Below are positions 10,001 to 24,200 of a stretch of 64,000 bases of DNA, piece by piece. A model generated the notes under the pieces. The model made no database searches, was not told where the DNA came from, and worked only from the letters and a program-made list of their open reading frames with translations. Origin of the DNA: Harmonia axyridis (lineage: Eukaryota > Arthropoda > Insecta > Coleoptera > Coccinellidae); the NCBI RefSeq assembly GCF_914767665.1, contig NC_059504.1, positions 33,387,720 through 33,451,719 of the forward strand, in the 5' to 3' direction. Numbering within the stretch: the first letter of the stretch is position 1; the number at the start of each line of letters is the position of its first letter. Made by a program: the position numbers and the translations under genes.

Positions 10001-13000
10001 GTGTCACACATACGTTTGTCATTGGATAAAACTATTCACCGAATATGCACTACACAGAAGCGGAAAAATTTGAAATATTTTCGCTTTATGTGGAGACCAA
10101 TAAAAATAATAAAGCTACAAGGAGAGAATATATGGAGTTGCATCCAAATGATCCAATTCCAATTTATAGTGAAAAACGTATGTCATATCGTTGCCAACGA
10201 GATAACTCAAAAAATGGGCATTTTGAGTTATCGCAGCCTTCCACATTGATTACTTTTGCCAGGTGGTTCTTAAAATTTGAAACTCTGTGGTACTCAGAAT
10301 GAGAGAAATAAGCCAAACATATGTTATATATAAGAAATCAGGGGAAAAAGAGCTAGTCAAATATAAAAGAATATACAGGGTGTTCCATTTGAAAAAATGA
10401 AGTTGCTATCAATATGTTGCCCACTCTGTATATATTTCGTTTTGTGAAATCATTTTAAAAAACACTAGTTGATTTCGTGAAACTTTTGTAGTAAACATTT
10501 TTTTACTATTTATTTTTTTGTACCTCTCCCAGTAACAAAGTTAAAGGGGGGGTCAATTTATGGTGAAAAACCCGGTACCTGACTATTCGAAGAATTCTAT
10601 ACAATAGGAATATGTATTCAACGTGGTTGGAATAAATACATACAAATTCAACCTACCATATTTAGTCGCGAGTCCTCTTTTCAAATATGTTTTCATTCTA
10701 TTTTTCTTTCAATTTAAATTAACGTGTCTCGACATATGGAACAATGTATACTATTCCATTACAGGTAACAATTTTTATAAAATATTTACAAGTATTTACA
10801 GAAAAGGAAACGTTGTAGTAAAATTACATCAATCAAATATGATTGTGCAGGGCAGGCGCGGATCCAGGCGCAACTTTTGGGGGGGGAACTTTTAGATACT
10901 CAAAATACTGAAAATGTGGACCCCAGACACTTGCGCCATTTTGGGACGTCATTTTTTTGCCGTAGATATGGGTCTTCCCAAAATGTATTGAAGGTGAAAT
11001 TTTTGCTGATCTTGTAATTATTTGAACCTTAGTATGTCAAATTCTAGGAGGGACGGCAAAATTTAAGAGGTGCCTGGGCCATTTGGGGGGGGGAACGTTT
11101 CCCCAGTTCCCCCCCCGTGGATCCGCGCCTGGTGCAGGGTGGGCCAATAAGCGAGGTAAGCGGCTATATCTCAGGATCCACTCATCGTAGAGACTTGCGG
11201 TAAACAATTTTAACACTAAAGTGTACAAGAAAACATACTAGAAATTGTTTTGAAGTTCATACCTCTACCGCTAGGGGGCGTAATAGCTACCGTCGAGTAG
11301 AAAAATGAATTTTACTCGAAAATGTTTCATAAGAAGTTGAAGAAAAAATATCATCACTGTAATCCTTGGAAAATTCTATTTCTTTTTGAATTGTCACTTT
11401 CGATTTTACGATATCAAATAAGGGAGATCTGACTGATTGAAATGCCTGTAACTTCACTTTAGCTCAACATTTTTGTGCAAATTAGATGTCGTCTGAAAGA
11501 TAATATCTTGTTGATTGAGTACAAAATATACTCATGATAAATTTGTTTTTGCTACTTTCGATAGGGGGCGCTGAGTCAGAAGTTCATTGTTTTGTTCATT
11601 TTACTCCGAAATTTCAAATTTAATGATAGGAAACAGAAATTCCATCAAATTTGCATGAAAAAACCTGAAGGTCGCAAAGCGATAGTTTCAGGCGTTCTGA
11701 AGTAATGGCCGAAAGAAGATATTCTTCAACTGATGCACTGCGAAAAACCAAATTGTGTTCTGACAGAAACAGAAATCCCATCAAATTTGTACAAAAAAAT
11801 CAAAAGGTCGCTAAGCGATAGCTTCAGGCGTTCTGGAGTTATTGCCGAAAGGAGACACAATTTAGTTTTTCAGTGCATCAAAAATATCTTTTTTCGGCCA
11901 TAACTCCAGAACGCCTGAAGCTATCGCTTTGCGACCTTTTGGTTTTTTCATACAAATTTGATGGGATTTCTGTTTCTGTCAGAATTTGAGGACACAATTT
12001 GGTTTTTTGCAGTGCATTTGATGGAGCTGCATATTTGAATTTCATTCAGAACATTCTTCCCGGAATGTAGGCAGTGTTATCTACGGAAATACGAAATGAA
12101 ATATGGTTTGAGCATTATAAAGCACCCGCTCATTATTCTCGTCCTGTGAGGGATTTACTGGACCAATAGTTTCCAAAAAGATGGATTGGTAGGTGCGGAC
12201 CGACAAGATGGCCTGCTAGATCACCGGATCTCACCAAAATAGATTATTTTTTGTGGGGATACATAAAGGGAATCGTGTATGATGAAGTTTGAACAACAGC
12301 TTCCAATATGCAAGAGAGAATTGTGACTGCCTTCCGAAGCATTACTTCAGCCATGCTGATGAAGGTTGGTGGGTCATTAAACGATCGGATCGCTTTGTGT
12401 TCCAGAGAAGGCGGACGACACTTTTAACATCTCTTAGATCATTAACACAATTTTTCTTTGTCTTCTTCAACGTCCGTTTGTTTTTATATCAAATATTTGA
12501 ATAGAATTTTCCGTTCTGATTTCATTTTTCGTGCCTGCTGGACGCAGGAGTGAAACTAGCCCTTTGGTTACTTCTGAAAAAATTTATGGTTTCAAACTGT
12601 GTGAGTGTGATGAAAAAAAATACAGGGTGTTACATTTGGAAAACTCGAGAACAAACAATTTTAAATTCTTCATATGTGGACATTGATAACGGACACCCTG
12701 TTTAAGAGACGTTGATCATTTAGGAACGATGACTAAGCAAATTTTTAAGTTAAAAGAAATTCTGATCAAATTCATGTTTCTATCGCTTCTGGAAATCGGT
12801 AAAGGGCTTTTACCGAACTACTGTTTCGTCGAAATTTTGCAGTTTTTTCTGAATAAAATCAGTACCGTTGAAAAAATATCCATAATATCATGATAGAGGT
12901 ATTGAAGAGCATTGAAAACATGCAAACATATAAGGAGTATTCCATTTAAAAAATAACTCATTTGTTGAATAATTTTATTTGGGAACACCCAGTATAATAA

Positions 13001-16000
13001 TATCAATTGTCTTGACAATATTTTTACAAAGGACCCCGCACGTTTAGTATGGAAAATGGCTTTCCGTGAATTTGGCTGAATTTTTGATATGTTGTTGTTC
13101 TTGATGAACTGATCAGAAAAGTCCTCAGCCATTAAGCTCAAAAATGGACAGTTTTCGAGATATGGAGCCTTGAAAATGGATTTTTTGCAATTTTCGGGGT
13201 TTTTGCTCATCAATCAGGGAGCTCTCATTTCTGGTTTTGATGGAATTTGGATGTTCGGCGGCCAGAACCCGACTGAGAAATGATCTCCGTTGGTTATATT
13301 AGGCAACGCCATCAATATAATTTTTTATACACTGCTCCACATTGGCTATGAAATGAGATACAAAATCCAAGATCTTCCATACATCTTTCCATGCCACAAA
13401 ATGACGCCAGAATAATTCACATGACCGAGAAACGACATATTGTGAGATCTTTTTAAGAGAGACCATAATAACTGAATCCTCATATATCTGATGTCCAATA
13501 ATATCAAATATGTCAGCCGAAATGTTCATAACCAGGCATTCCGAGCTGTAATGGGGGAAAATGGGAAAATCAATATCATATATCCTCAGGGATAACAATT
13601 GTGATCACTATTGATGTCATTTACATATGATATGTGATTTGTTTCTCACAAATCTCGATAATCTGACAATGGGGTGCCAAGACATTTTCCTCAGAATGTC
13701 TCGAAATTGATGATAGCATCTCACAGACAAACGAATCCGTGAAAATGTCTGCAGTTTTGATGCAATATAGTACTATACGGGTAGAATATAGAAGTCCAAG
13801 TGTTGGAAGCTAACTATGAATGGAACTTCCGATATTAACCCACGAATTCTTGAAAATATTTTTTTTTTCTATGAACTTTTTGAACTTCACACATACGAAT
13901 GAATACTATCTAATAATATGATCGTTGGCAAAATGAATGAGAAGATCAATCAAAAACAATATAATAATGAGAGTAACATTCATAATAATAATAACAATAA
14001 TGATAATAAACAAAAAACTTTCAAAATCATATTAGCAATCGCAAGAAATCATTCAGAATATTATGAATCGAATTGGGGGCAAAATTAATGATTTGATAAC
14101 ATAAAACTATATCAACGTAGGATGCTGTGCTCACATTGCTAGCGTTTTATGGTTCCTTGGTTATGCTCGCCATAACCAAGGAGTCAAGTATCCAAATTCC
14201 GATTTATTGAACTATGTGATCGATGCTGCCAACAGAATGATATTATGATTTGATGAGGTAGTATCCACCCAACCAAAGATCGGGTAGTTAGATAGGAGTT
14301 TACATGGCGTGAAAGGCTTGATTTTTCTTCTTATTTTTGAGATGATTTGTGATTGTGTTACGTTCGTTGATATAGTTTTATGTTATCAAATCATTAATTT
14401 TGCCCCCGATTCGATTCATAATATTCTAAATGATTTCTTGCGATTGCTAATATGATTTTGAAAGTTTTTTGTTTATTATCATTATTGTTATTATTATTAT
14501 GAATGTTACTCTCATTATTATATTGTTTTTGATTGATCTTCTCATTCATTTTGCCAACGATCATATTATTAGATAGTATTCATTCGTATGTGTGAAGTTC
14601 AAAAAGTTCATAGAAAAAAAAAATATTTTCAAGAATTCGTGGGTTAATATCGGAAGTTCCATTCATAGTTAGCTTCCAACACTTGGACTTCTATATTCTA
14701 CCCGTATAGTACTATATTGCATCAAAACTGCAGACATTTTCACGGATTCGTTTGTCTGTGAGATGCTATCATCAATTTCGAGACATTCTGAGGAAAATGT
14801 CTTGGCACCCCATTGTCAGATTATCGAGATTTGTGAGAAACAAATCACATATCATATGTAAATGACATCAATAATGATCACAATTGTTATCCCTGAGGAT
14901 ATATGATAATTATTTTCCCATTTTCCCCCATTACAGCTCGGAATGCCTGGTTATGAACATTTCGGCTGACATATTTGATATTATTGGACATCAGATATAT
15001 GAAGATTCAGTTATTATGGTCTCTCTTAAAAAAATCTCACAATATGTCGTTTCTCGGTCATGTGAATTATTCTGGCGTCATTTTGTGACATGGAAAGATG
15101 TATGGAAGATCTTGGATTTTGTATCTCATTTCATAGCCAATGTGGGGCAGTGTATAAAAAATTATCGATGGCGGTGCCTAATATAACCAAGGGAGATCTT
15201 TTCTCAGTCGGGTTCTGGCCGCCGAACATCCAAATTCCATCAAAACCAGAAATGAGAGCTCCCTGATTGATGAGCAAAAACCCCGAAAATTGCAAAAAAT
15301 CCATTTTCAAAGCTCCATATCTCGAAAACTGTCCATTTTTGAGCTTTATGGCTGAGGACTTTTCTGATCAGTTCATCAAGAACTACAACATATCAAAAAT
15401 TCAGCCAAATTCACGGAAAGCCATTTTCCATACTAAACGTGCGGGAAAAGAGAGTGCCGGTGTTGTTTTGACTGATTTTTCTGATCATGACGCACAGTTT
15501 TTTCAGGTGAGTGTGCCTGGTCGTTCTATTCAAACCAGCAGAGTGATTAGACCTCTTACCATAAATGGTTTCAATACGATGCATCAGCTGCATGGAAAGG
15601 TGGAATGGGCTTTCATGGATGACAGTGATTTGGATGAGAATGCTTGTTTTAACATGTTCCATCGAGCATTGGTGGATGTGTTTCGATTCCCTTTGCCGGA
15701 AAGACAGGTGAAGCCTACGAAATCGGGGTCTCAGGGTGGTTGGTTTACTGATGAGCATAGAAGAATGAGAGAACAACTTCTTCTGGTGAGAGCAATGGGT
15801 GGTAAATATGAGTCAGAAAGTTTGTATTCGCTCAAAAACCACTTAACGAAGTGCTATAAAATGGCTTTTAGAAATTCGAAAACTGAATATTTCAATAACA
15901 TTATAGAAAAGTCAGCAACTGAATCCAGGACTGCTTGGCAGCTTGTAAGTAGTCATTCCAAGAAAAAAAAACATAAATACAAAAATTAGAATTGATTCGG

Positions 16001-19000
16001 GTACTTTTAATGAACATTTTTACTATAGCTGAAAATACATCACAAAAACTGCCACATTTCTTGTTGAGTTCTGAGGATACTTTTAGAAAGAACGTATCAA
16101 ATAGTATCAGTATGTGATTCCATGAGATTAGTTCTGTTGAGGTAAGAGGCGTAGTGAGGAAACTTAATCCAAGTAAATCAACTGACTTCTATGTTAAGGC
16201 CATAGAAGCGAACATAAGCTCTATTATATCACCATTGACCAAATTGATCAATCGATGCCTATTCACTGGTTGTTTTCCCTAAACATTGAAGATATCTAAA
16301 GTAATCCCAGTACTAAAGAAAGGGGACAGAAAAAATATAAAAAATTATCGGCCAATTTCGTTGACACCTGTCATATCAAAAATATACGAAAAAATAATTT
16401 CAAAGCAACTGGTAACATATTTTGAGGAGAATGGTCTATTTTCGGGCAGGCAACTTGGATATAGAAAGAATATGAGTACTACCAAAGCAGTGATGGAGTT
16501 TCTAGACTTTGTTGTGGATTGCTTCGAGAAAGGAGAACATTGTCTTTCTTTATTTATTGATTTATCGAGGGCCTTCGACTGAGTCCCGCATGAAGAACTA
16601 ATAATGAAAATGAAGAAATACGGATTGGAACATAATGCGGTGAAACTTATCCATTCATTTTTGAGTGGTAGATATCAAACGGTGTTTGTTGATGGCAAGT
16701 ATTCGGAACTGAAACCAATAAAATTCGGTGTACCCCAGGGGTCCATATTGGGACCTTTACTGTTCTTGGTATATGTTAATGATTTTCCTGATTTTGTGCC
16801 TGATGCTAAAACGACTTTGTTTGTAGATGACACTACCATTGCAGTTGGGTCCCGATATAACCGAGTTGGGCAGTATCTCTGAGAGGGCTAAGTCAGCAGC
16901 ATTGGAGTGGTTTACTGCGAATAGACTCAGTATGAATGATGAAAAAACGAAGCGATTGATTTTGAGCATGAGATATCGCTTTTCAACTAAATTCCTAAAA
17001 CGTCTGGTTTGGCAGTAATGGAAGCCTAACGCACTATTGCAGCACCCTGTATATCTGTCAGATGTTTTTGTGAATATATGTTTTTAATTGATTTGATTTG
17101 AGTTCGTTATACGTGGATGACAAGTCATTTTGGTCTTATGGATCGTTAACGACCCCTTGGGCATCTATCAAACTATTCATATTTCTGATTTATTTTCAGG
17201 AAGATTGACTGAACTTCTAGAAGACGTGGAGAATTTGGATATCAAAGTTCCACCAATTCTTCCTGATGAAATATATACATATAACTTCCCCTGCAAATAA
17301 TGGCAAAACTACAGATTGTGATTCAGGAGACGAGGAGGAAACATATTCAGCTAGATTGAGCTGCCAACAGCTTAGAGCAGAAGTAGAACTCATATGATTT
17401 GTAGAGAAAAAAATTTATTATAGGCATATAATGAAACCGAGGAGGGCTTCGAAATTTTTTACTACTTTGGATGGACCTCCCCATGATAATCTGTCGCCAA
17501 GTAAGATGCTCGCTTTGTAAAAAAAATTAACTAAGGCATGTGGAAGAAGTAAATATCCACTACATGATAATTTTTTTGACTTTCATGAATTTGAATGATT
17601 TTTCCTTCTTATTTTCACTTTGAATCATCTGAATAAAAAATATATTATATACTTTTTTTGTCCTGTAAGTGCCCAAGGGGTCATTAACGACTCATGTTCT
17701 AAATCATAAATGACAAGTCGAAGATTTTTTTAAACATTTTTCCTCGCATTTTTCTAGGTCATATTCAATCATTTTCTGACAAAACTTTATCATTTTAAAA
17801 CGAGTTGATAGTTCTGGGCATTAATGAGTTAATTTGAAAAGCTATCAAAACCGTAAAAGAAATCTCACCATAATATGTATCTTCCTCTAATTTCCTAGCA
17901 AAGAATGGAATTGGGGTGTGTATCCTCAGAGACTCCTTTATCACCATTTCCAAATACTTCATTTCAACCAAGTCGGCATATGTAATCTGCGCATCAGTTT
18001 TTTTCGAATATATTTCACTTTGTTCGTTGAAAACTTTCTCCTGGAAATAAATAATATAGTTGATATTTTGGCAAGAAAAGGTATAAAGATAACTGTTTAG
18101 CTTTTGGATGTATTCAGATCAAGTGAATAAAGGGTTTTCCAGTAAGATGTCTCATTTTCATATTGATAATCATGTTCTTCTTCCCTCTTCCACATAGGCT
18201 TGGAGCCTGTTCTTCATCGATGATGTCTATTCGGTGCGTAAGTTATAGCTCAGTCTCTTTCTGTGTCGACCGATACTTCTCATCCTTCCTAGAGGGGATT
18301 TATCTCTTGCCTTCCTCACCATACTGTCTTGCCCCATTCTTTCTATGTGCGCGTTCCATTCTTCCTTTCTGTTGTCTATCCACTCCCCGTTTTTCTCCAC
18401 TTCACAAAGCTTTCTGATGTCATCACTCCTTTCTCTGTCATATCGAGTTTTTTCGGAAATTCTGCAGAGAATCTTCATTTCCGCTGTTTACAGCATACGC
18501 CTTGTCTTCGAAGTGTCTGGTCTGGTTTCAGCCGTGTGGGTCAGCCGAAACTGGATAATTCGACCCCCAAGTATTTGAATGACATTATTTGTTCTATTAT
18601 CTTCTGATTCACTTCCAGTTTACATCGGAGAGCTTCTTTTGCTGTTGTCATGCATTCAGTTTTTTCAGTAGCTATGTCCATATTTAATTGCTTCGCGATA
18701 TTGAAGGAGAGTTGGAGGATTCTCTGAAGGTCATCATTTTCCGCGAAGAGTACACCATCGGCATAACAGAGGTCACCCAATCTGTAACCCCTTCCAGTTT
18801 TCACCTTTTATATAATCTCATCATTATAACATTATAATGTTAAAAAGGATTGGGCCTAAGGAGTCGCCCTGTTGGATTCCGCTGTTGACAGGTGTTTGTC
18901 TAGACAGTTTGCCATTTATTTGGATTTGTACGCTATATTCTGCATATATGTTCTTGATGGCCTCAATCAGAGTCGTCGTTATACACGGTTTTTCAGAAGG

Positions 19001-21235
19001 TATATGACGTCCCTTAGTAGTACTTTATCAAATGATTTGTGTAGGTCAACGAAACATATGAACGCGGGTCTATTATTTTCCGTTGATTTTTACACTATCT
19101 GTTTTTCACCCTCCGCAGTACCGCTCTAATATCTTGCTATTCAACTGTTATATCGTCGTTTATTTTAACGTTCTCTGGTTCATTTTCTTGTATACCGTCA
19201 TCTTGGAACGATTTCGTGAGATAGTGTACCCAGGTATTTTTGTCGTTGGATTCTTTTCTTCGAGTTCGCTAACTTCTTTTCTCTGATGCCTCATAAATCT
19301 CCACATTTGCTTTTGTAGACCGAAAAATCTGACTCCATCTTTTTCGAGGAAATTTCCAGTGATCATTCTTCGCATATTGAAAATGAACGAGTCTATTTTG
19401 AAAGAAATCAATGAATGTTTATTTCATTGTCAAGAGGAAGGTGCGTCATTAACTATAGAAAATGGTATCAGCCAAATGGCTGCCACGGCTATGGTTGCAG
19501 CAGTAGCACCATATCTATGCTTTTTATGAAATTTTCCATATGACCTTGATAACTTCACGAATTCCATCTTTAAAGTTTTGAATCGTTTGTGGAGATCTTA
19601 TCTTTCACGTGGCTCCAAAAAATAAAAGTCTGAACGTGTCAAATCACAAGATTGCGATGGCCAATTGTGATCACCTCTTTGAGAAATAATACATCCAGGA
19701 AACTTTTATTGCAAAATTGCGATTATTTCGTTGTTTGTGTGGAACGTAGCGCCGTCTTCAACGTTGTTCATATCAATATCTTTCAATTCCGGCCATAAAA
19801 ATCATTAATCATATTTCCTAAGATCGACGAGGAATCGACAAACCTGTGTTTCCGTCAACATTAACGCTAGCCGCACATTGAGGGCAGCCCAGCACAACAC
19901 CACAGACCCTAGCCTAGTAGAGGATTTTGTAACAAATGTAATTAAAGAGAACGACCCATATTGGACGTAGCAGAGCAGATACCTATGCGACGTAGTAACG
20001 GAGTACTCTGTCTGCCCTGTGACGGTTGTGGTTCCCTACGTTCACCACGTAACTCCGCAAATAGTTTATCACTTTTCCACAATCGGAGATAACAATGAGG
20101 GGACTACATTTTTCTTACGGTTTTATACCAAATCTTGATGGCTTCTCCTGATCTTCTTCTTGATGGCCCATTTCACTTTCCAATATACATACAGGACGCC
20201 TCCAACTCCCAGGATGTCTGGTACTGACAGGAACTTGGCTGGAATCTCTGAAGATCCCATCTTGGATTGGCGGTGGAACTAGGATCTTCTACTGGAGTCA
20301 CATACCCATATGTTGATAAGAACCATAGTCCTCTAACTGTATAGGACTGGCAGGATCGCCATGTGATGTACCCAGCTAGGGTAGGTTCGGTCAATCGTTA
20401 TACAGTTGAAGGAATGGTTAATTAATACTCTCCAGACTCATCAAAGGGTATTTATTTCTTACTGCACACTGTACTGATCACAGATGAAAACTTGCATGAT
20501 ATAATTCAAGAATGTGAGCATCAAATGAATGAATTACAGACTACTACCGAATAAAATCATTCTCGCTTTATGTATCTATCGACATGATATATATTTAGTA
20601 TTTATATTGTATATTCACAACAACCTTGCGAGTTGATAAATACAACACGATCGACAAGGGTAAACATAGTAAATATATTTATATTTTAAGATGGTGTTTG
20701 GTTATACGGATCTTGTCGTCTCAAGTATTGAAAATAAACAGGTTCTTCATACTGATACATACTATGATGCCCATTAGATTTCCTCTGTATGCTTCATTGT
20801 TGAAATTAATAATTTGTATTGATCTTCCTCAAAAGAATATATATATATATATATATTTTTTTTTTTTTGTACCACCTTTATAGGGTTTCGTAGTGAGAAT
20901 TCCGGGCTATGGTGGGCCAAGGCATCCTCACGCACTGGTCAGAAACGCCCGAACGATCCTCGTCGTCCACAGGATAACCTCTCTCTGTGCGTCTGTGACA
21001 AGCCTCTCCTCTAATCCGAGCTGGTAAGTATGCTCATCCAAATGTCCTTCAACCATTCCCTTGGTGCTTATGATCAGTGGGAGTATCGTCGTGTTGGTAA
21101 GTTTATAAATTTCTTTCAGCTCGAATGCAAGATCATGGTACTTCATCCTTTTTTCAGCATAGGCTTTCTCGATGTTGTCATCCGCCGGAATGGTGACGTC
21201 TATTATTGTGACCTTGTTCTCCAGTTTGTGAAATA

Positions 21236-21274
<39 letters not shown>

Positions 21275-24200
21275 TATATAAGGGATATCGATCAGCAATT
21301 AACGAGATATATTTACTCTTTATTCATGTAAAGCCTAGCTTTCGAAGCTTATTTTGCTTCTTCCTCAGGGCAACTGTAAAATACAACAAAACACATCATC
21401 AACAATAAAACAAAAAACAGAGTACAACAACTTACTGAATGCGAGGTTAATCTCTAAGTCTAAGAAATGTACAAAATCAGACACAAGCATCAAACAGGGT
21501 AATATCAAATGATTATCAATTAAGAAACGCAATATCATAATACGCAATAAACAAAGTTAGGTTAAATGTCATTCATCAACTGGACCATCGAAAAATGGTC
21601 TGTTAGAAAATTCTATGAGATATGCATATATTGGACTTAATCTTTGCGTGTCCGTTTTTTTGTTAATTTTACTTTTTTGAGTTTGTATGTGGATCATTTC
21701 TAGTATACATCTTTTTTTATAATTTACATTTACATCTAGAATTTTTACGTTATTAAAATCGACACTGTGTGAGTACTTATTAGCATGAACAGATAATGCA
21801 CATCTCAGGTTATTTGTTCTAATATCACTTTTATGTAAGTTATGTTATGTTATAATATCCCTACCATCAACGGGAACTGAGGAGATATTGCAAGTTTTCA
21901 ACAGCTTCGACCCTAAATTAAAGTTCACGATTGAAACAGAAGATTGTTACAACTCTGTTCCGTTCTTAGATACCAAGGTATGCCGAGTGGATAATAAAGT
22001 AAAATTAAATTGGTATAGAAAGACGACTTCTGCAGGAAAGTTTATACATTTTTTATCTGACCATCCAATGAGCATAAAATTAAATTTCATTAAAGAACAA
22101 AAAAACAGGATTTATAAAATCTGTGATCCAACATTCAGAGATGGAAGCATGAAAATACTGTTTGATCTTTTAGTTGAGAATGCCTATCCTAAAACAATGT
22201 TGAAAAAACTTCTATATTCTACTTCAATGTTGCCTTCGACTGAAAGTCAAACACAACCTGATATGGTGGGAGAAACAGAAGTTGTGAAATATAGAAGCAT
22301 CCCTAACATCCCTTACCTTACCTACAAAATTAAGAATTGTTTTAAAGATTATAATAAAAAAGTGAAAATAGTAGCACAGTGCAAAAAGAAAGTGGCAAAT
22401 TTATATTCAAAACTGAAGGACCCTATACCAAAAGAAATAAAATCGAATGTGGTGTACGAACTGGAATGTACTGACTGTCATGAAACCTACGTAGGTCAAA
22501 CCTCTCAGTGGCTTAGAAATCGCATGAACTTACATAAAAGTGATATTAGAACAAATAACCTGAGATGTGCATTATCTGTTCATGCTAATAAGTACTCACA
22601 CAGTGTCGATTTTAATAACGTAAAAATTCTAGATGTAAATGTAAATTATAAAAAAAGATGTATACTAGAAATGATCCACATACAAACTCAAAAAAGTAAA
22701 ATTAACAAAAAAACGGACACGCAAAGATTAAGTCCAATATATGCATATCTCATAGAATTTTCTAACAGACCATTTTTCGATGGTCCAGTTGATGAATGAC
22801 ATTTAACCTAACTTTGTTTATTGCGTATTATGATATTGCGTTTCTTAATTGATAATCATTTGATATTACCCTGTTTGATGCTTGTGTCTGATTTTGTACA
22901 TTTCTTAGACTTAGAGATTAACCTCGCATTCAGTAAGTTGTTGTACTCTGTTTTTTGTTTTATTGTTGATGATGTGTTTTGTTGTATTTTACAGTTGCCC
23001 TGAGGAAGAAGCAAAATAAGCTTCGAAAGCTAGGCTTTACATGAATAAAGAGTAAATATATCTCGTTAATTGCTGATCGATATCCCTTATATAGTATATA
23101 TTATCATTTTCAACGATCATTATCTTGAACATTATATATATATATATATATCAACAATTTTAATTCCCAATATACAACAATAGTTATAAGTTAGATAAGG
23201 GGTGTGGGAAAATTGATAAGTGTTATAATGTCACTCTTCTTTATTTCATTTAGTCGACGTTTCGATCCCGATGGGGACCTTCTTCAGGACTCTACAATAG
23301 CAATAAAAAACAGTCAAAATAAGGCAATCACGAAACATGTAAAAATAGTACATACCGAAATACAGAGTTGTAAAGATCTTATTTGAACACAAATCAATAG
23401 CTCTCAAGAAAGCAACTAGCAAGAACATCAACAACCTCAGCGAAAAAAGATCTGATACTTCGTTAGTAAAGGAGTAGAAATCAATTATAATAAGTAAATA
23501 AGGTAAACAGAATAATCAACAAAATGAGAGGTTGTCAAAAATGTTGTCAACCAGACTTGCCACAGAATACACGCACATGACAGATGAAACATAGAGTAGC
23601 ATTAAATCACATTGGTCGCATCAATTCACTCTCACCGAACTCAGAACAAATGCGATTTTTTGAAAGATTCCATGAACCGAAACCAATCCCCTCTCACAGA
23701 AATGGCCTAGAACACAAAATTCATTTTCACGTTATCCCTACGACTGCTGAACTTGTTGAAATTCTTTCTGTATGTGATCCATTCAATTCTCTCCCACCGA
23801 AACGGTCATAATGAATCAAATAAGAATAGATGGAGCTGATATTATTTACATCCCTTCTGTAGTTCATCGAACAGGTTTGACGTTTAATATGATACATCTC
23901 TAAGAAACATCTCTTTCTTCCACTAACTTCAATTTCTAGGATTTTGGTGGAATCATAATTCATTGGATGATCTTTGTCCCGGGTATGGTCTGCTAGGGCA
24001 CAAATCTTACTTGAATTTTTGATGTCGCTTTTGTGTTGAGCAATCCTTCTCTTCAGAAGCTGAGACGTCTGACCAATGTACACCTCACTGCATATTGAAC
24101 AAGGAATACAATATACCACACCACTCATGTTATCAACAGTCATCCTATCTTTCACTCGACTGTATAATCTGTCAATTTTAAAATAAGATTTCTGAATCAA

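Larger units (their letters stand above)
21842..23104 (+). mobile_element. Penelope-like element PLE-1, 5'-truncated
   Basis: Body of a Penelope-like retroelement: the end of the RT thumb region, a GIY-YIG endonuclease, a 3' UTR and a terminal repeat. It starts inside RT, after the catalytic YVDD motif, so it lacks RT activity. The 3' end is followed by an AT-rich tract near 23130. The first 685 bp are the loop of the inverted repeat. Confidence 0.85.

Noticed and set aside
15267..15450. N-terminal 60 residues of the 240-codon frame at 15267-15989, and the 131-codon frame at 13213-12818
   Set aside because: They are the same repeat sequence read in both palindrome arms and share no feature of a protein family. 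The frame is open by chance and runs on into LINE text.
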